From: Lentisphaeria bacterium
GTDB taxonomy: Bacteria; Verrucomicrobiota; Lentisphaeria; Victivallales; Victivallaceae
NCBI GenBank assembly: GCA_018265615.1
Contig: JABLYX010000002.1
Location: 62,001 to 126,000, forward strand
Direction: 5' to 3'
DNA length: 64,000 nucleotides
This document shows positions 35,715 to 45,389 of this stretch, one piece after another (position 1 is the first letter of the stretch; each line of letters begins with the position of its first letter). Both the position numbers and the translations under genes were made by a program. Under the pieces are notes generated by a model that did no database searches, was not told the origin of the DNA, and was given only the letters and a program-made list of their open reading frames with translations.

Positions 35715-35753
35715 CAAAAAAAAACGGAACCGGTGATTTCCCGGTTCCGTTTT
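35715..35753. terminator. Strong bidirectional terminator (tcdA / pilus operon)
   Basis: A 13-base perfect stem AAAACGGAACCGG (35721-35733) with CCGGTTCCGTTTT (35741-35753) has a seven-base loop and an A-run on its left. It ends tcdA on the plus strand and the secretin gene on the minus strand. Confidence 0.9.
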
Positions 35754-35768
35754 CTGTGTCTGCAGAAC

Positions 35769-38252
35769 TCAGAAGTAGTTCTGACCGAACTTCGGAACTC
35801 CACGGTTCCGCTCTTCCTGCGGATAGAACGGCGTGCCGTCCGGCTTGACCAGTTTGCAGGTCAGGAAGACCAGCAGATTCCGTTTTTCCGCATTGGTGTA
35901 GCGGGACTGGAACAGACGGCCGACAAGCGGCAGGTCGCCCAGTACCGGGATCTTGTCGTACACGACTTCAGTCTTGTCGGACGCAACGCCGCCCAGCACT
36001 ACCGTGTCGCCATCGTAGACGGTAATCATGGTGTTGATCTCGCGCCGGTCGAAAATCGGCATCTTGAAGTACTCATCGTCGTCGCCGCTGTCGTCGTCGC
36101 CGCTGTCTTTGGCGCGGGCGTCGAAGATCATCCAGCCGGAGAAGGTCTGGATCGGGAACACGATCGGCGCGGTGATGGTGCGGCGTTCACGGTCGACTTC
36201 CGGAGTGATGTCGAACACGATACCGAGCTTGCGCGGTTCCGATTCGAACTGCGGCTGGGGATCAGCGCGGATCGTGCGCCAGCTTGAGGAAGTCTGGTTC
36301 GAGTCGCCGCTGCTGTTGTTGTCGCTTGTCTTCAGGTCGACCGTGTTCCACTCTTCCGGGAAGTAGCGTTCCGTGACCATTTCAATGTGCGCGGTCTGTC
36401 CGGGCAGCGTGGTCACCCGCGGAGAAGCCAGGACATCGCCGCTGTCGGCCCAGTTCAGGGCGAACATGGAACCGGTCACCCGCGTACCGTCGGAGTTTTC
36501 CCATACGTAGGAGAAGGTGCTCTCTGCGAGCGGATTACGGACCAGTGTCGCGGAAGCGTCGCCATTGTCCTGACGATAATAGCGCAGAAGCTCGTTCGAG
36601 CTCTGGCCCATTTTCACAGTGTGACCGTCCGGGCTCAGGGAGTCGCGGTTGTTGATCGCCAGCTGATAGTTGAAAGCCAGCTCCTTCAAGTCGTTCTGGG
36701 AGATCTCGATGAACTTGACCATCACCTGAACCATCGGCTCCTGCTGGTCGAGCACTTCGCTGATCACGGTTCCGATTGCGCGCAGGTTTTCCACCGTATT
36801 CGTCACGATCAGGCGGCTGATGCGGGTGTCATAAACGATCTTTGAACCGATCGGGAACTGAATACCGTTTTCGATAAAGAAGTTCCTGAGGGCGGCGCTG
36901 TCTTCACCGCCGCCGCTGATGGAGGCGAGAGCAGACTGTTCCACCGGGAAAATCCGGGTTTCCATATCGTCGAGCGCAACATTCTGCGGCGCGAGAACGA
37001 CGGCATACTTTTCCACCCGGTAGCGCATATTCGCGGTCTTGCAGAGGTTGGCGATCACCTCCATCAGGGAACGGTTGTTGATATAGAGCGTGATGCGCTG
37101 TTCTTCAACCGGTTCCGCATTCGGGTCGAGATTGTTGTTCGGCTGCCCCTGCGGCGCCATGCCGGCTCCGGGATACGCCGGGTTGAGCGGCGTGCCGTCC
37201 GGGCCGAGATTGGCACCGTCCGGAGATACCTGACGGGCCGCGGAGTTGTCGGCAGTGCGCAGGAGAATATTCACTCCCAGACGCTCGGGATCCTGCAGGC
37301 GACTCTGATCGCGCAGGTTTTTGACGGCCGTTGCGATTGTCACATCCTCGAAGTCGATGCGTGGAATGATGATGGAATCGAGCTTCTTCTGAAGCGCGTT
37401 CTCCTCTTTCTCCACGTGCTCCACCGGACCGTCCATTAACAGGTCGACACCGACTTCACCATCGGAATCCGGAGTGATCGGAATCGCAAACTTCCAGTTG
37501 ACCTCCGAAACCATCTTGCGCAGCGTGTTCGCAAACCGATCCTTTCCGATCCGGCCGATCAGCGTGTTGGTCGCAAGAACATTCTGCAGTGCATCGGCGT
37601 TGTACGGGTCGATCAGCAGCACTTCCTGGAACTTGCGCAGGGCCCTGGAATATTCTCCGACATTCGCAAGCTCGCGGCCCTGCTGCAGCAGAACCTGAAT
37701 ATCATACTGCTCCCGGGAATAATTCGGGATCAGCTTGGTCGTTGCCATGTCTTCACGCTCCGTCGCGGCCGCCTGACGCTTCCGGTAGAACTCGATTTTC
37801 GACAGGAGGGCATCACGCTCCTCCGGGCAGTACTTGATCGCCTCTTCACAAAGCTTGATCGCGTCCTCGAAATCGCGCGCCAGGGCACGCTCGTCCGCGG
37901 TCCGCATCGCATCCTTCGCTTTTTCGATGTAGCTCTGCTTGATCATCTGCTGACAGTAAGCGACCCGTTCACGGAATGCGCTCGTACTGAACTGTTCGAA
38001 CTTTTTCTGCGCTTTGATGTAGTAATCGCGCGCCTGCTCGAATTTCTTTTCGGTCAGCAGCTTGTTGGCGCGCACCACGAGGGCGTTTCCCTCTGTTTCC
38101 ACCAACTGTTTGCTGACGTCGTACTGATTGCTCAGGACCTGCATTTCAGGCGTGACGACCGGGTCCGGCGAATCCGCCGCCTGTACGCCCGGCAAACATC
38201 CGATGCCGAACGCAATTGCCAGTCCAAGTAATTTCGACTCTCTATTCAACAT
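35769..38252 (-). CDS. Secretin A, Amuc_1098/PilQ-like outer-membrane channel
   Basis: The 827-residue protein has a signal peptide (SKLLGLAIAFGIGCLPGVQA), then TPR-like helices over about 250 residues (ARDYYIKAQKKFEQF, ALRKFQEVLLIDPYNADAL). Secretin N-domains follow (IDFEDVTIATAVKNLRDQS, RLIVTNTVENLRAIGTVI) and the C-terminal secretin barrel with VLGGVASDKTEVV and KIPVLGDLPLVGRLFQS. The N-terminal TPR block plus secretin matches the Akkermansia Amuc_1098 type. It is last in the operon and preceded 25 bases upstream by a second secretin of the same design. GGAGG lies nine bases before the ATG. Confidence 0.88.
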   Translation of the reverse strand: MLNRESKLLGLAIAFGIGCLPGVQAADSPDPVVTPEMQVLSNQYDVSKQLVETEGNALVVRANKLLTEKKFEQARDYYIKAQKKFEQFSTSAFRERVAYCQQMIKQSYIEKAKDAMRTADERALARDFEDAIKLCEEAIKYCPEERDALLSKIEFYRKRQAAATEREDMATTKLIPNYSREQYDIQVLLQQGRELANVGEYSRALRKFQEVLLIDPYNADALQNVLATNTLIGRIGKDRFANTLRKMVSEVNWKFAIPITPDSDGEVGVDLLMDGPVEHVEKEENALQKKLDSIIIPRIDFEDVTIATAVKNLRDQSRLQDPERLGVNILLRTADNSAARQVSPDGANLGPDGTPLNPAYPGAGMAPQGQPNNNLDPNAEPVEEQRITLYINNRSLMEVIANLCKTANMRYRVEKYAVVLAPQNVALDDMETRIFPVEQSALASISGGGEDSAALRNFFIENGIQFPIGSKIVYDTRISRLIVTNTVENLRAIGTVISEVLDQQEPMVQVMVKFIEISQNDLKELAFNYQLAINNRDSLSPDGHTVKMGQSSNELLRYYRQDNGDASATLVRNPLAESTFSYVWENSDGTRVTGSMFALNWADSGDVLASPRVTTLPGQTAHIEMVTERYFPEEWNTVDLKTSDNNSSGDSNQTSSSWRTIRADPQPQFESEPRKLGIVFDITPEVDRERRTITAPIVFPIQTFSGWMIFDARAKDSGDDDSGDDDEYFKMPIFDRREINTMITVYDGDTVVLGGVASDKTEVVYDKIPVLGDLPLVGRLFQSRYTNAEKRNLLVFLTCKLVKPDGTPFYPQEERNRGVPKFGQNYF

Positions 38253-38277
38253 ATCTTTATGCCTCCGGCGTTAATTT

Positions 38278-40866
38278 TTACCGATGGAAGTCCGGTGCGC
38301 CATTCCGCTGGCCCCGACGGATCGGAATGCCGTCATTGTTCACCAGGCGGGTGGTGACGAACAACAGCAGGTTGTTACGGACGGTGTCTTCCGCCTGCGA
38401 AGTGAAGAGTCGGCCGATAAAGGGCAGGTCTCCGAGAATCGGCCATTTATCCGTACGCTTGTTGACCGCACTGTCGATCATGCCGCCGAGAACGATGGTT
38501 TCCCCATCGTACACCGTGACATTGACCCGAAGCCTGCGGGAGGAGATAATCGGCATCCAGACGTTGAACGTCATCGATTCCTCCGTTCTCTGAATCACCT
38601 GTGTGCCGGGGATGGCGACGCCGTTTTCGTCCGTGGCATTGACGTACCGGGTGATTTCACCGGTCACCACGATCGGATATTCGTCCTTGCCGATGAAGTT
38701 GCGGACGACCGGGTTCACATCCAGCGTAATGGTGTAATTGTCCGGGTTCACGACCGGAGTAACGTCGAAGCTGATGCCGATGTCGTCGAACTCTTCGAAT
38801 TCGGGAGTCGGAATCGTAATGGTCACACCGTTGTCGTCGTCGTCAATCTCATACTCTTCCCAGTCGGTCGGGAACCAGTAGCTCTTGACCATCTGCACGG
38901 ACGCCTTGTTGCCGCTGGTCGTCATGACTTTCGGGGCGGACAGCGTTTCAGTTCTGGAGTTCTGGCTCAGGGCGTTGATCGTCAGATAGAGATTGAACGG
39001 AACATCCGATCCGAAGATACTCTGCTTGCCGAAAATCGCCGGGAAAATATTGAGCTTGTTGATGACCGTGGTGTCGATGCCCCACAACGCGTCGTTGGCG
39101 GTCGATCCGCGGGTATTGGAAAGACGGCTGCCGCCCTGGCCGAATGCCCAGCCGCTCTTGGCTCCGTCCTTCAGCGAAATATTGCCGAGCTCATCCATTG
39201 TCATATTCCGGGAAATCAGGTCCATCGACCAGTCGAATCCGAGTTCCTGCATATCAGTTTCGCTGATCTCAATGCCCTTGATTTCGACCATGACGAGCGG
39301 CGTCTGAATGCCGTCGAGCTGACGGATCAACTCATCGAGCCGGCGCAGGTTCTCGATCGTGTTGCGCACGATCAGCTTGCTGGCGCGCTTGTCATAGGAA
39401 ATTGAGCTGCCTTCGCCGAACGGCACGCCGCGTTCTTCAAAATAACGCATCAGCGCCATTGCCGTCACAGAGGGTTTCCGGACCGCAGAGCGGTCGAGGA
39501 AAGTCTTGGAGGCTTCCCCGCCCTGACCGGTGACTCCGGTCGGAGCTGCCTGCTGCTCCGGCGGCGGTTCCCCGCCCATGGCCGCTCCGCCCTGGGCGGC
39601 TTCCGCGCTGTCATCACCGGTGATGCTGGAAATCAGGTCGCCGCGGACCTGGAAATACTGGATCTGCATCTCGTCAACATTCGGCCCGACGATCACGCCG
39701 CTCGGGTCGACACGATATTTGAGCCCGGTATTCTGGCAGACGTAGCGGATCACTTCGCTCATCGGAATGCGGGCCAGGCTCATCGTGACCTTGCCGAGAC
39801 GGTCCGCGGTCTGGTTGTCGAAGCCCGCCGTGATACTGACGCCCTCTTTGTCGGGGTCATAGATTTTGCTGCGGTCGTTCAGATAGCTGAGCACCGATTT
39901 TACGTTCATGTCTTCAAATTCAATGCGGGGGAATACGATGCGTTCCATCTTGGCAAGCGTTCCCTGACCGGCCGGCTCTTTGCGTTCGCCCTGTTTCAGG
40001 CCGGGCTGAATGCTCATCGGGAACACCGGCTCGACCCACTGCCACATATCGGAGGCCAGCATGCCGGCGATATCCGCTTCACGGCGGTGCATGCCGGCGG
40101 TGTATATCTTCTTGTAGATATCATTCATCAGCTGAATCGCATCGCGCTGGAACGGATCGAGCAAATAGACCTCCTCCACACGCGAAATCGCATCCTCGTA
40201 ACGCTGCGTTTTGTAGAAGACACGCGCTTCAGCGAGCAGACGTTTGATTTTGGCTGCATTCGCTTCATATTGCGGATAGGAATTCTTCACGCCGACAGCC
40301 TGGCGGGTTTCCAGCGCGTGCTGGCGGGTTCTGCAGAAATCAATGAATGTATCGACCTCAATGGCGAGCGGGGAGTCCGCCTGAGAACCATCCGCCTGCT
40401 TTTCCGGCTTGGAAACCTCGTTCGCTTCGGAAGCGAGCTGGATCGCATTCGGATAAAGCTCATCCGCCGCCGCTTTGCGGGCCTGGCCGAGCAACTCATT
40501 CCCGCGGGCAAGCTTGATGCCTTCAAGTTCTTTCAGAAAAAGCCTGTGGCGTTCTTTACCGAGCGTCCCATAGTTGTGGGCGGGATCGGCCAATTCCGCA
40601 ATCACTGCCTGAAACTCTTTCTTGCCGTTCTCGAAGTCCATTTTGCGGGCCGCTGCGATCCTGGCGTCCTGCTCCGCAAATTTCTTGCGGCGCAGCGCCT
40701 TTTCCTGCGCACTCAACTCCTTGTCTTCCGTTTTGGCCGTCGCAACCGCCGCCGCTGTTTCCGGCTGATCCGCGGCGAGCACCTCGCCGGGAATTCCGGA
40801 AAACGCAACCGCGAAACCAATCGCGACCATACCCCGCGAAAACAGCTTTCGGTTTGAGATTTCCAT
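38278..40866 (-). CDS. Secretin B, Amuc_1098/PilQ-like outer-membrane channel
   Basis: This 862-residue protein has the same plan as its neighbour: signal peptide (GMVAIGFAVAFSGIPGEVLA), charged helical and TPR-like part (YEDAISRVEEVYLLDPF), an N-domain (IEFEDMNVKSVLSYLNDRS), the fold IRYVCQNTGLKYRV, a Pro/Gln/Gly-rich linker near residue 430, SKLIVRNTIENLRRLDELIR, and a secretin core ending VLGGMIDSAVNKRTD and PILGDLPFIGRLFTS. It is clearly a paralogue of secretin A rather than a duplicate; the linkers and TPR parts differ. The two could form mixed or alternative channels. Confidence 0.87.
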   Translation of the reverse strand: MEISNRKLFSRGMVAIGFAVAFSGIPGEVLAADQPETAAAVATAKTEDKELSAQEKALRRKKFAEQDARIAAARKMDFENGKKEFQAVIAELADPAHNYGTLGKERHRLFLKELEGIKLARGNELLGQARKAAADELYPNAIQLASEANEVSKPEKQADGSQADSPLAIEVDTFIDFCRTRQHALETRQAVGVKNSYPQYEANAAKIKRLLAEARVFYKTQRYEDAISRVEEVYLLDPFQRDAIQLMNDIYKKIYTAGMHRREADIAGMLASDMWQWVEPVFPMSIQPGLKQGERKEPAGQGTLAKMERIVFPRIEFEDMNVKSVLSYLNDRSKIYDPDKEGVSITAGFDNQTADRLGKVTMSLARIPMSEVIRYVCQNTGLKYRVDPSGVIVGPNVDEMQIQYFQVRGDLISSITGDDSAEAAQGGAAMGGEPPPEQQAAPTGVTGQGGEASKTFLDRSAVRKPSVTAMALMRYFEERGVPFGEGSSISYDKRASKLIVRNTIENLRRLDELIRQLDGIQTPLVMVEIKGIEISETDMQELGFDWSMDLISRNMTMDELGNISLKDGAKSGWAFGQGGSRLSNTRGSTANDALWGIDTTVINKLNIFPAIFGKQSIFGSDVPFNLYLTINALSQNSRTETLSAPKVMTTSGNKASVQMVKSYWFPTDWEEYEIDDDDNGVTITIPTPEFEEFDDIGISFDVTPVVNPDNYTITLDVNPVVRNFIGKDEYPIVVTGEITRYVNATDENGVAIPGTQVIQRTEESMTFNVWMPIISSRRLRVNVTVYDGETIVLGGMIDSAVNKRTDKWPILGDLPFIGRLFTSQAEDTVRNNLLLFVTTRLVNNDGIPIRRGQRNGAPDFHR

Positions 40867-40930
40867 GCTCGTTGTCTACCTTAGTTTGTTAATCGATCTA
40901 TCTGAAATTCGTACTTTTAGGACTTCTCGC

Positions 40931-42139
40931 TCAGCGTCCTCTCGGGCGCGGACGCATCGGCGGATTGTCATAGGGGCCGTATTCTCCCGGCATTCCCATT
41001 CCTTCCCGGGGCTTCGGCGTTTTTACCATCAGCGACGGCGGGATCTTGCCGGAACCGGTGACGATCATCTTCGCTCCGGAAGCATCGACGGTTGCATCGC
41101 CTTCGTAAATCGAAGGATTCTCCAACTGAACAGAGCCTTCCTTGAGGTCGAAACTCTTGACGCGATAGCTTTCCGTCCCGGTACGGCGATCACCCAGGCT
41201 GAGCGAGTCACCGACGGAAACCGTGTATTTCCGGTTTGTGGCAACATCCTGCAGCTCCGCCTTGTCGGAGAAGGACCTGACGACTCCGCCCGTGGTCAGC
41301 TTCGCCTCCTGATCGCCGCCCACCTCTTTCAGGTTGAGCGTAAACAGGTCTTTCTTGTCGGGACCCGCGCCGGCCTTGCGATCGACACTCTCGATCTTGA
41401 AATATTTCCTGTCGATTTCAAGTTCGGTGCCGACTGAGTAGAAGCTGTTCATCCCGTTGGCTTCAATCTGCAGTTCCCACTGTTTCGGGTCATCGCTGTC
41501 CATCATGTTGACGTTTTTCAGCGTTACCGGCAGAACAATTTTGCCGACTTCAATCACGCGCAACCGATGCCAGAGCGGCGGATGGTTGCGGGCATTCCCC
41601 ATGTCCGTCTGCATCATGTATTCGTAGATGTTCGAGAAGCCGTCGCCGTCGAGATCGTAATAATCGCTGTCCAGATCATTCGGGTCGAGACCGTATTGCT
41701 GCCTTACCTCTTCGGGAATCACCACCTTGATGGTGTCATCCGGCGGTTTCACAAATCCTTCGCCCTTGTTGTCTTTATTTTTACAGAACGGGCACACGGA
41801 CTGGTCTTCCATATACTTGCGGGGAATCAGTTTGCCGCAGAACGGGCAATATACGATCTTGAACACATATGCCAGATCGGTATAGACTTCACTTTTGCCC
41901 CGGGGGCCCGGATTGACCCAACTGAGGCTCGTGCTCTTGAAAATTCTAGGAACGTCAAATGCCGGATTGTTCGGATCCTGCGTTTTATAATCCGGTTCCC
42001 GCGTGGGGATCTGGAGGTGATGCTCCTGAATCTCACCGGTCTGTTTCACGATGTTCAGCACATGGAACATCAAGCCGATGAAAATCAGAAGAAGTAAAAG
42101 CAGAATCAGCTTTTCGTAGTGCTTTTTCAGTATATCCAA
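40931..42139 (-). CDS. Amuc_1099-like pilus-system protein
   Basis: The 402-residue protein has one N-terminal signal-anchor (LILLLLLLIFIGLMFHVLNIV, residues 11-31). It then has two CxxC knuckles (CPFCGKLIPRKY and CPFCKNKDN, about 97-120) that look like a zinc ribbon, and a calcium-loop-like DLDGDGFSNIYEYM. The last 200 residues are beta-rich and end Pro/Arg/Gly-rich. Gene position between the Amuc_1100-like and secretin genes, and length, support the Amuc_1099 label. TTG 42139 is the likely start, with GGAGG seven bases upstream. A zinc ribbon in a protein predicted to face the periplasm is unusual. Confidence 0.7.
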   Translation of the reverse strand: MDILKKHYEKLILLLLLLIFIGLMFHVLNIVKQTGEIQEHHLQIPTREPDYKTQDPNNPAFDVPRIFKSTSLSWVNPGPRGKSEVYTDLAYVFKIVYCPFCGKLIPRKYMEDQSVCPFCKNKDNKGEGFVKPPDDTIKVVIPEEVRQQYGLDPNDLDSDYYDLDGDGFSNIYEYMMQTDMGNARNHPPLWHRLRVIEVGKIVLPVTLKNVNMMDSDDPKQWELQIEANGMNSFYSVGTELEIDRKYFKIESVDRKAGAGPDKKDLFTLNLKEVGGDQEAKLTTGGVVRSFSDKAELQDVATNRKYTVSVGDSLSLGDRRTGTESYRVKSFDLKEGSVQLENPSIYEGDATVDASGAKMIVTGSGKIPPSLMVKTPKPREGMGMPGEYGPYDNPPMRPRPRGR

Positions 42140-42157
42140 AATAAACCTCCGCTTTCA

Positions 42158-43450
42158 CTAAATTCCGCTGTCGGATTCCATGATATATTCCACGTCGATG
42201 ATGGCCCGGCACAGATCGTTTTTGCCGATCACCGGTTCTCCGTAACCAGACCGGTGATAATACGGAAGACTCTTCTCCCGTTCAGCCGCCTCCGCCGCCT
42301 GACGCTGGGCAAGTTCCTGCGCTCTGCGCTGCTCTTCGCTCAGCCGTCTTTCTTCCGGAACAAAAGTTCTTCTGCCGCGATTGCGGATCGGCCGTTCCGG
42401 CATATTGACCTCCACTCCGGCGGTTTCCGCTATCGCAGTCTCCGGTTTCAGCAACCGGATTGCGGTGTCTTCCGCCTGATACAGGAATACGCTTCGGACG
42501 ACATACACCCGGTTTTCATGAAAAGCCTGGTCGAGAATTCCGATCAGTTTCCGGATACTGTCCATCGTGCCGGTCACCTCAATGGAGTAATGGAACACAT
42601 CGAAGCTGCCGACTTTCTCCGGTTGAATGGCCCGCTTGCGGAATGAAACGAAACTGTGAATGCCGGATTCGCCCGAACGTTTCACGATATCGCTCAAAAT
42701 TTCCCAATGCTGGGCTATCATCGGATAATCTTCCGGCAGATAAGCGGTCCGCAGATCCGTGTTTGCTGCTCCGGCCGTCGGAATTGCGAAAGAAAAATTG
42801 GCGGCCTCTTCCGAATCGAATACGATCTTGCCCTTCGTCATGTCAAGCAGCCCGTTGCGGTAATTGGTCATCAGCCGCAGAAGATTTTCCGGCTTGGCGC
42901 CGAGTTTGCGCTGAACACCGAGGGCGCTTTGGAAAATTTCATCAATGTTACTGTCATTGATCGGTTCAGCCGTCGCCTTTTCCGCAAGTGAGCGGAATAC
43001 CCGCATCGCATCCGCCCAATTGCGGAAATTGCGTTGGAAAATCTTGTAATTCATCTCTTTCTGTGCGAAAGAATCACTTTTGTTCCATTCCGTCGTAAAA
43101 TCTTCCTTGAACTTCTTAAGGGTGACTTTATCGCCGTTTGACGACCGCAGGACGGAAATGAACTGTTCCAACGCCGGCTGCAGCGGGTGCCCGAATGCCT
43201 GCCGGAGCTGTCTGGCGGAACGACTGTAGAGCTTCCGGTCCGTTTCGATCAGGGGGACGTTGCCCTCCACCGGGGCCGGCTTTTTTTCGATCAGCTTCGC
43301 AATCTCTTCACGCAACTGCTCCGTCTGCGTGATGTACTGCCACATCTGCAGATACTGCATCGTCGTCCAGACCAGAAGCCCGATCGTTGCGACCAGGGAA
43401 ATTCCGAGGACGATAATCAGCACCAAATTGTTTTTTACAAATCTATTCAC
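42158..43450 (-). CDS. Amuc_1100-like pilus-associated protein
   Basis: The 430-residue protein has an N-terminal signal-anchor (LVLIIVLGISLVATIGLLVW, residues 9-28), a coiled-coil (LREEIAKLIEKK), a central helical region and a ferredoxin-like domain (FDVFHYSIEVTGTMDSIRKL) of the PilO/GspM kind. A charged Arg/Glu/Gln-rich stretch comes near residues 355-395. In Akkermansia, Amuc_1100 (317 residues) has the same anchor-coil-double fold and is the TLR2-signalling protein. This one is longer, and similarity is by architecture and locus. The GTG at 43450 follows GGAGAA. Confidence 0.72.
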   Translation of the reverse strand: MNRFVKNNLVLIIVLGISLVATIGLLVWTTMQYLQMWQYITQTEQLREEIAKLIEKKPAPVEGNVPLIETDRKLYSRSARQLRQAFGHPLQPALEQFISVLRSSNGDKVTLKKFKEDFTTEWNKSDSFAQKEMNYKIFQRNFRNWADAMRVFRSLAEKATAEPINDSNIDEIFQSALGVQRKLGAKPENLLRLMTNYRNGLLDMTKGKIVFDSEEAANFSFAIPTAGAANTDLRTAYLPEDYPMIAQHWEILSDIVKRSGESGIHSFVSFRKRAIQPEKVGSFDVFHYSIEVTGTMDSIRKLIGILDQAFHENRVYVVRSVFLYQAEDTAIRLLKPETAIAETAGVEVNMPERPIRNRGRRTFVPEERRLSEEQRRAQELAQRQAAEAAEREKSLPYYHRSGYGEPVIGKNDLCRAIIDVEYIMESDSGI

Positions 43451-43464
43451 TGTCGTTCTCCGTG

Positions 43465-45312
43465 CTATTTCTTGATCGGTTCCTTGAGCTTCACCAGAAT
43501 CTCAAATGAGCTCAGGTTGAGAGTATCGGTTTCCGGAGTGAACTTCACGAGAGAAGAACCGCCCTCCACATCTTCGAAAAATGTAGAACCCTTCAGCTGT
43601 TTCAGGAACTGCTCTTCCAGAAGGTTTGCGCCCATGATCAGCGTGTAGCCGGTCAGGCGAAGCTGTTTGACTTCGGTGATGTCGGCCGGAGAAGCCGGCA
43701 GATTCGATTCTGGTCCTCCTCCCATTCCGGGTTCACCCATCGGCCCGCCGAACGGGTTTCCTCCGAACGGATTTCCACCGAACGGATTTCCGCCATCGCC
43801 GCCACCGCCGGAGCCCTCTGCGGGCGCGACTTCATCGCCGATGCCCTCAAGGCTTGCAACCCACATCGTATCGGGCATTTTCTGTTCGAGTTCAGCCAGC
43901 ATATTAGTCCATTTGCCGCGATCCTGGAGGAACTGCATCGGTTCTTCGAAGGAATTCTTGGCGGAGTTCAACTGCCCGTGCAGGCCGTCAACCTGTTTGA
44001 CTTTCCGGTTGGTCTTATCCACTTCGACCTGAACCCGCTCGACGCGCTGTTTATCGAAGTTCAGGCGCTTGTTGACGCCGAAAGAGAAGATGACAAGACA
44101 GGCCATCAGGGAAAAGGCGGAAACGTAAAAATAGGGTTTCTTGCGATTCAGCTCAACCTGGTTCCGGATGGAGGCCGGAATCAGCGAAATATCGATCGGG
44201 CATTGCGTTACGCTGCGCAGGCTCATGCCGATCATCTCCTGAAACATCGGCGCAATGGCCTGAAGCGCTTCCTTGTCCACGCTCTCCTCGATCGTGATCG
44301 CCGAGAAAGTGTTCAGATATTCCACCGGAAGGCGGAGTTTTTCGTGGAAAAAGTCTGTGATGTACAGCATTGTCGAGCCACCGCCGGAAAGCAGAACCCG
44401 GCTCGGTTGGTGACCGCCGTGCTGGGCACGCCACACGTTGATGGAGCGGCTGACTTCACCGTGCAGCCTCGTCATGACGTTACGCGCGATCTTCGAAATC
44501 GTGGCCGCAACTTCGGATTCCGGCTCTTCGTAGGCACCGCCGAGCGCAACAAAACCGTGGCGGTGCTTCAGGTCTTCCGCTTCGGAAAAGCCGATGCCGA
44601 ACTCCTTCGCCACCTGTTGGGTAATTGTATCGCCGCCGATCGGGATCGGCCGGATGAACACGCGGTTCTGGTCGGCAATCATCAGGTTTGAGCCGCGGCC
44701 GCCGATATTCAGGATCAGCGCGCACTCGTCGTCGCGCAGCTGCGTTCCCTTGGCGGCGTTGAAGAGCGCCACCGGAGCAATCTCTACCGAGAGGATTTTC
44801 TTGCCGGAATCTTCGATCACATCGGTGTAACGGACGATCTGGTCGGTTTTCACCGCGACGAAAAGCGCTTCATACTCTTCGTGATCTTCGGAGATCTCAA
44901 TCGTGCTGCCATCCTCCTGCATTTCACTGCGGAGGTCAGACCAGGCGTGCCGGATCAGCTGATAATCCCAGACCACCTCGCTCATCGCATACGGAACCGT
45001 CTGGCGCGCTTCATATTCCACCACGCGGGTGATCGCACTCTTGTTGCCGAGAAGCGACGGAAGCTTGCTCAGGCGGGAAAAAGAGGACTGCCCGGATAAC
45101 GAAAGTCGGACCTGCTTTGCAGTAAAATTGTTCTCCGCAAGCATCTCAAGATAAGTCTGGGCAAAGGCGGAGTTGTCCCCCTCCTGCTCTTCCAGCTTCC
45201 GAAATGCGAACTTGCGGAGCATCACTGCTCCGCCGGGCGGAAAGACGAATTCGGCCATCTTCAAGCTGTCGCCGCCGACGTCAATCGTTAAAACCGTGTT
45301 CTCTTTTGGCAT
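43465..45312 (-). CDS. Amuc_1101-like PilM-PilN fusion protein
   Basis: Residues 1-360 form a PilM/FtsA actin-like ATPase domain: VLTIDVGGDSLKMAEF, a SHS2-like insert, ALILNIGGRGSNLMIADQNR and SRVLLSGGGSTMLYITDFF. A membrane helix follows at about 390-407 (FYVSAFSLMACLVIFSFGV), then a coiled-coil and a PilN-like periplasmic part that includes a Gly-rich linker with three NPFGG repeats (about 525-545). In most type IV pilus systems PilM and PilN are separate; here they are one 615-residue chain. It starts 78 bases after the Amuc_1102-like gene. Confidence 0.8.
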   Translation of the reverse strand: MPKENTVLTIDVGGDSLKMAEFVFPPGGAVMLRKFAFRKLEEQEGDNSAFAQTYLEMLAENNFTAKQVRLSLSGQSSFSRLSKLPSLLGNKSAITRVVEYEARQTVPYAMSEVVWDYQLIRHAWSDLRSEMQEDGSTIEISEDHEEYEALFVAVKTDQIVRYTDVIEDSGKKILSVEIAPVALFNAAKGTQLRDDECALILNIGGRGSNLMIADQNRVFIRPIPIGGDTITQQVAKEFGIGFSEAEDLKHRHGFVALGGAYEEPESEVAATISKIARNVMTRLHGEVSRSINVWRAQHGGHQPSRVLLSGGGSTMLYITDFFHEKLRLPVEYLNTFSAITIEESVDKEALQAIAPMFQEMIGMSLRSVTQCPIDISLIPASIRNQVELNRKKPYFYVSAFSLMACLVIFSFGVNKRLNFDKQRVERVQVEVDKTNRKVKQVDGLHGQLNSAKNSFEEPMQFLQDRGKWTNMLAELEQKMPDTMWVASLEGIGDEVAPAEGSGGGGDGGNPFGGNPFGGNPFGGPMGEPGMGGGPESNLPASPADITEVKQLRLTGYTLIMGANLLEEQFLKQLKGSTFFEDVEGGSSLVKFTPETDTLNLSSFEILVKLKEPIKK

Positions 45313-45389
45313 TTTAATGATTGTTCCACATGTTCCGCGCCGGATGGCTTTCCCGGCACCATTGTTTTATAGAATATATTAACTGATTA

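Noticed and set aside
36028..36366. Plus-strand frame rich in Ser within the secretin A gene
   Set aside because: It is antisense to the conserved secretin core, and its Ser runs are the complement of Asp/Glu codons.
43755..43800. Short tandem repeat resembling a CRISPR or VNTR
   Set aside because: The three 15-base units encode NPFGG repeats inside the PilM-PilN protein. There are no spacers.
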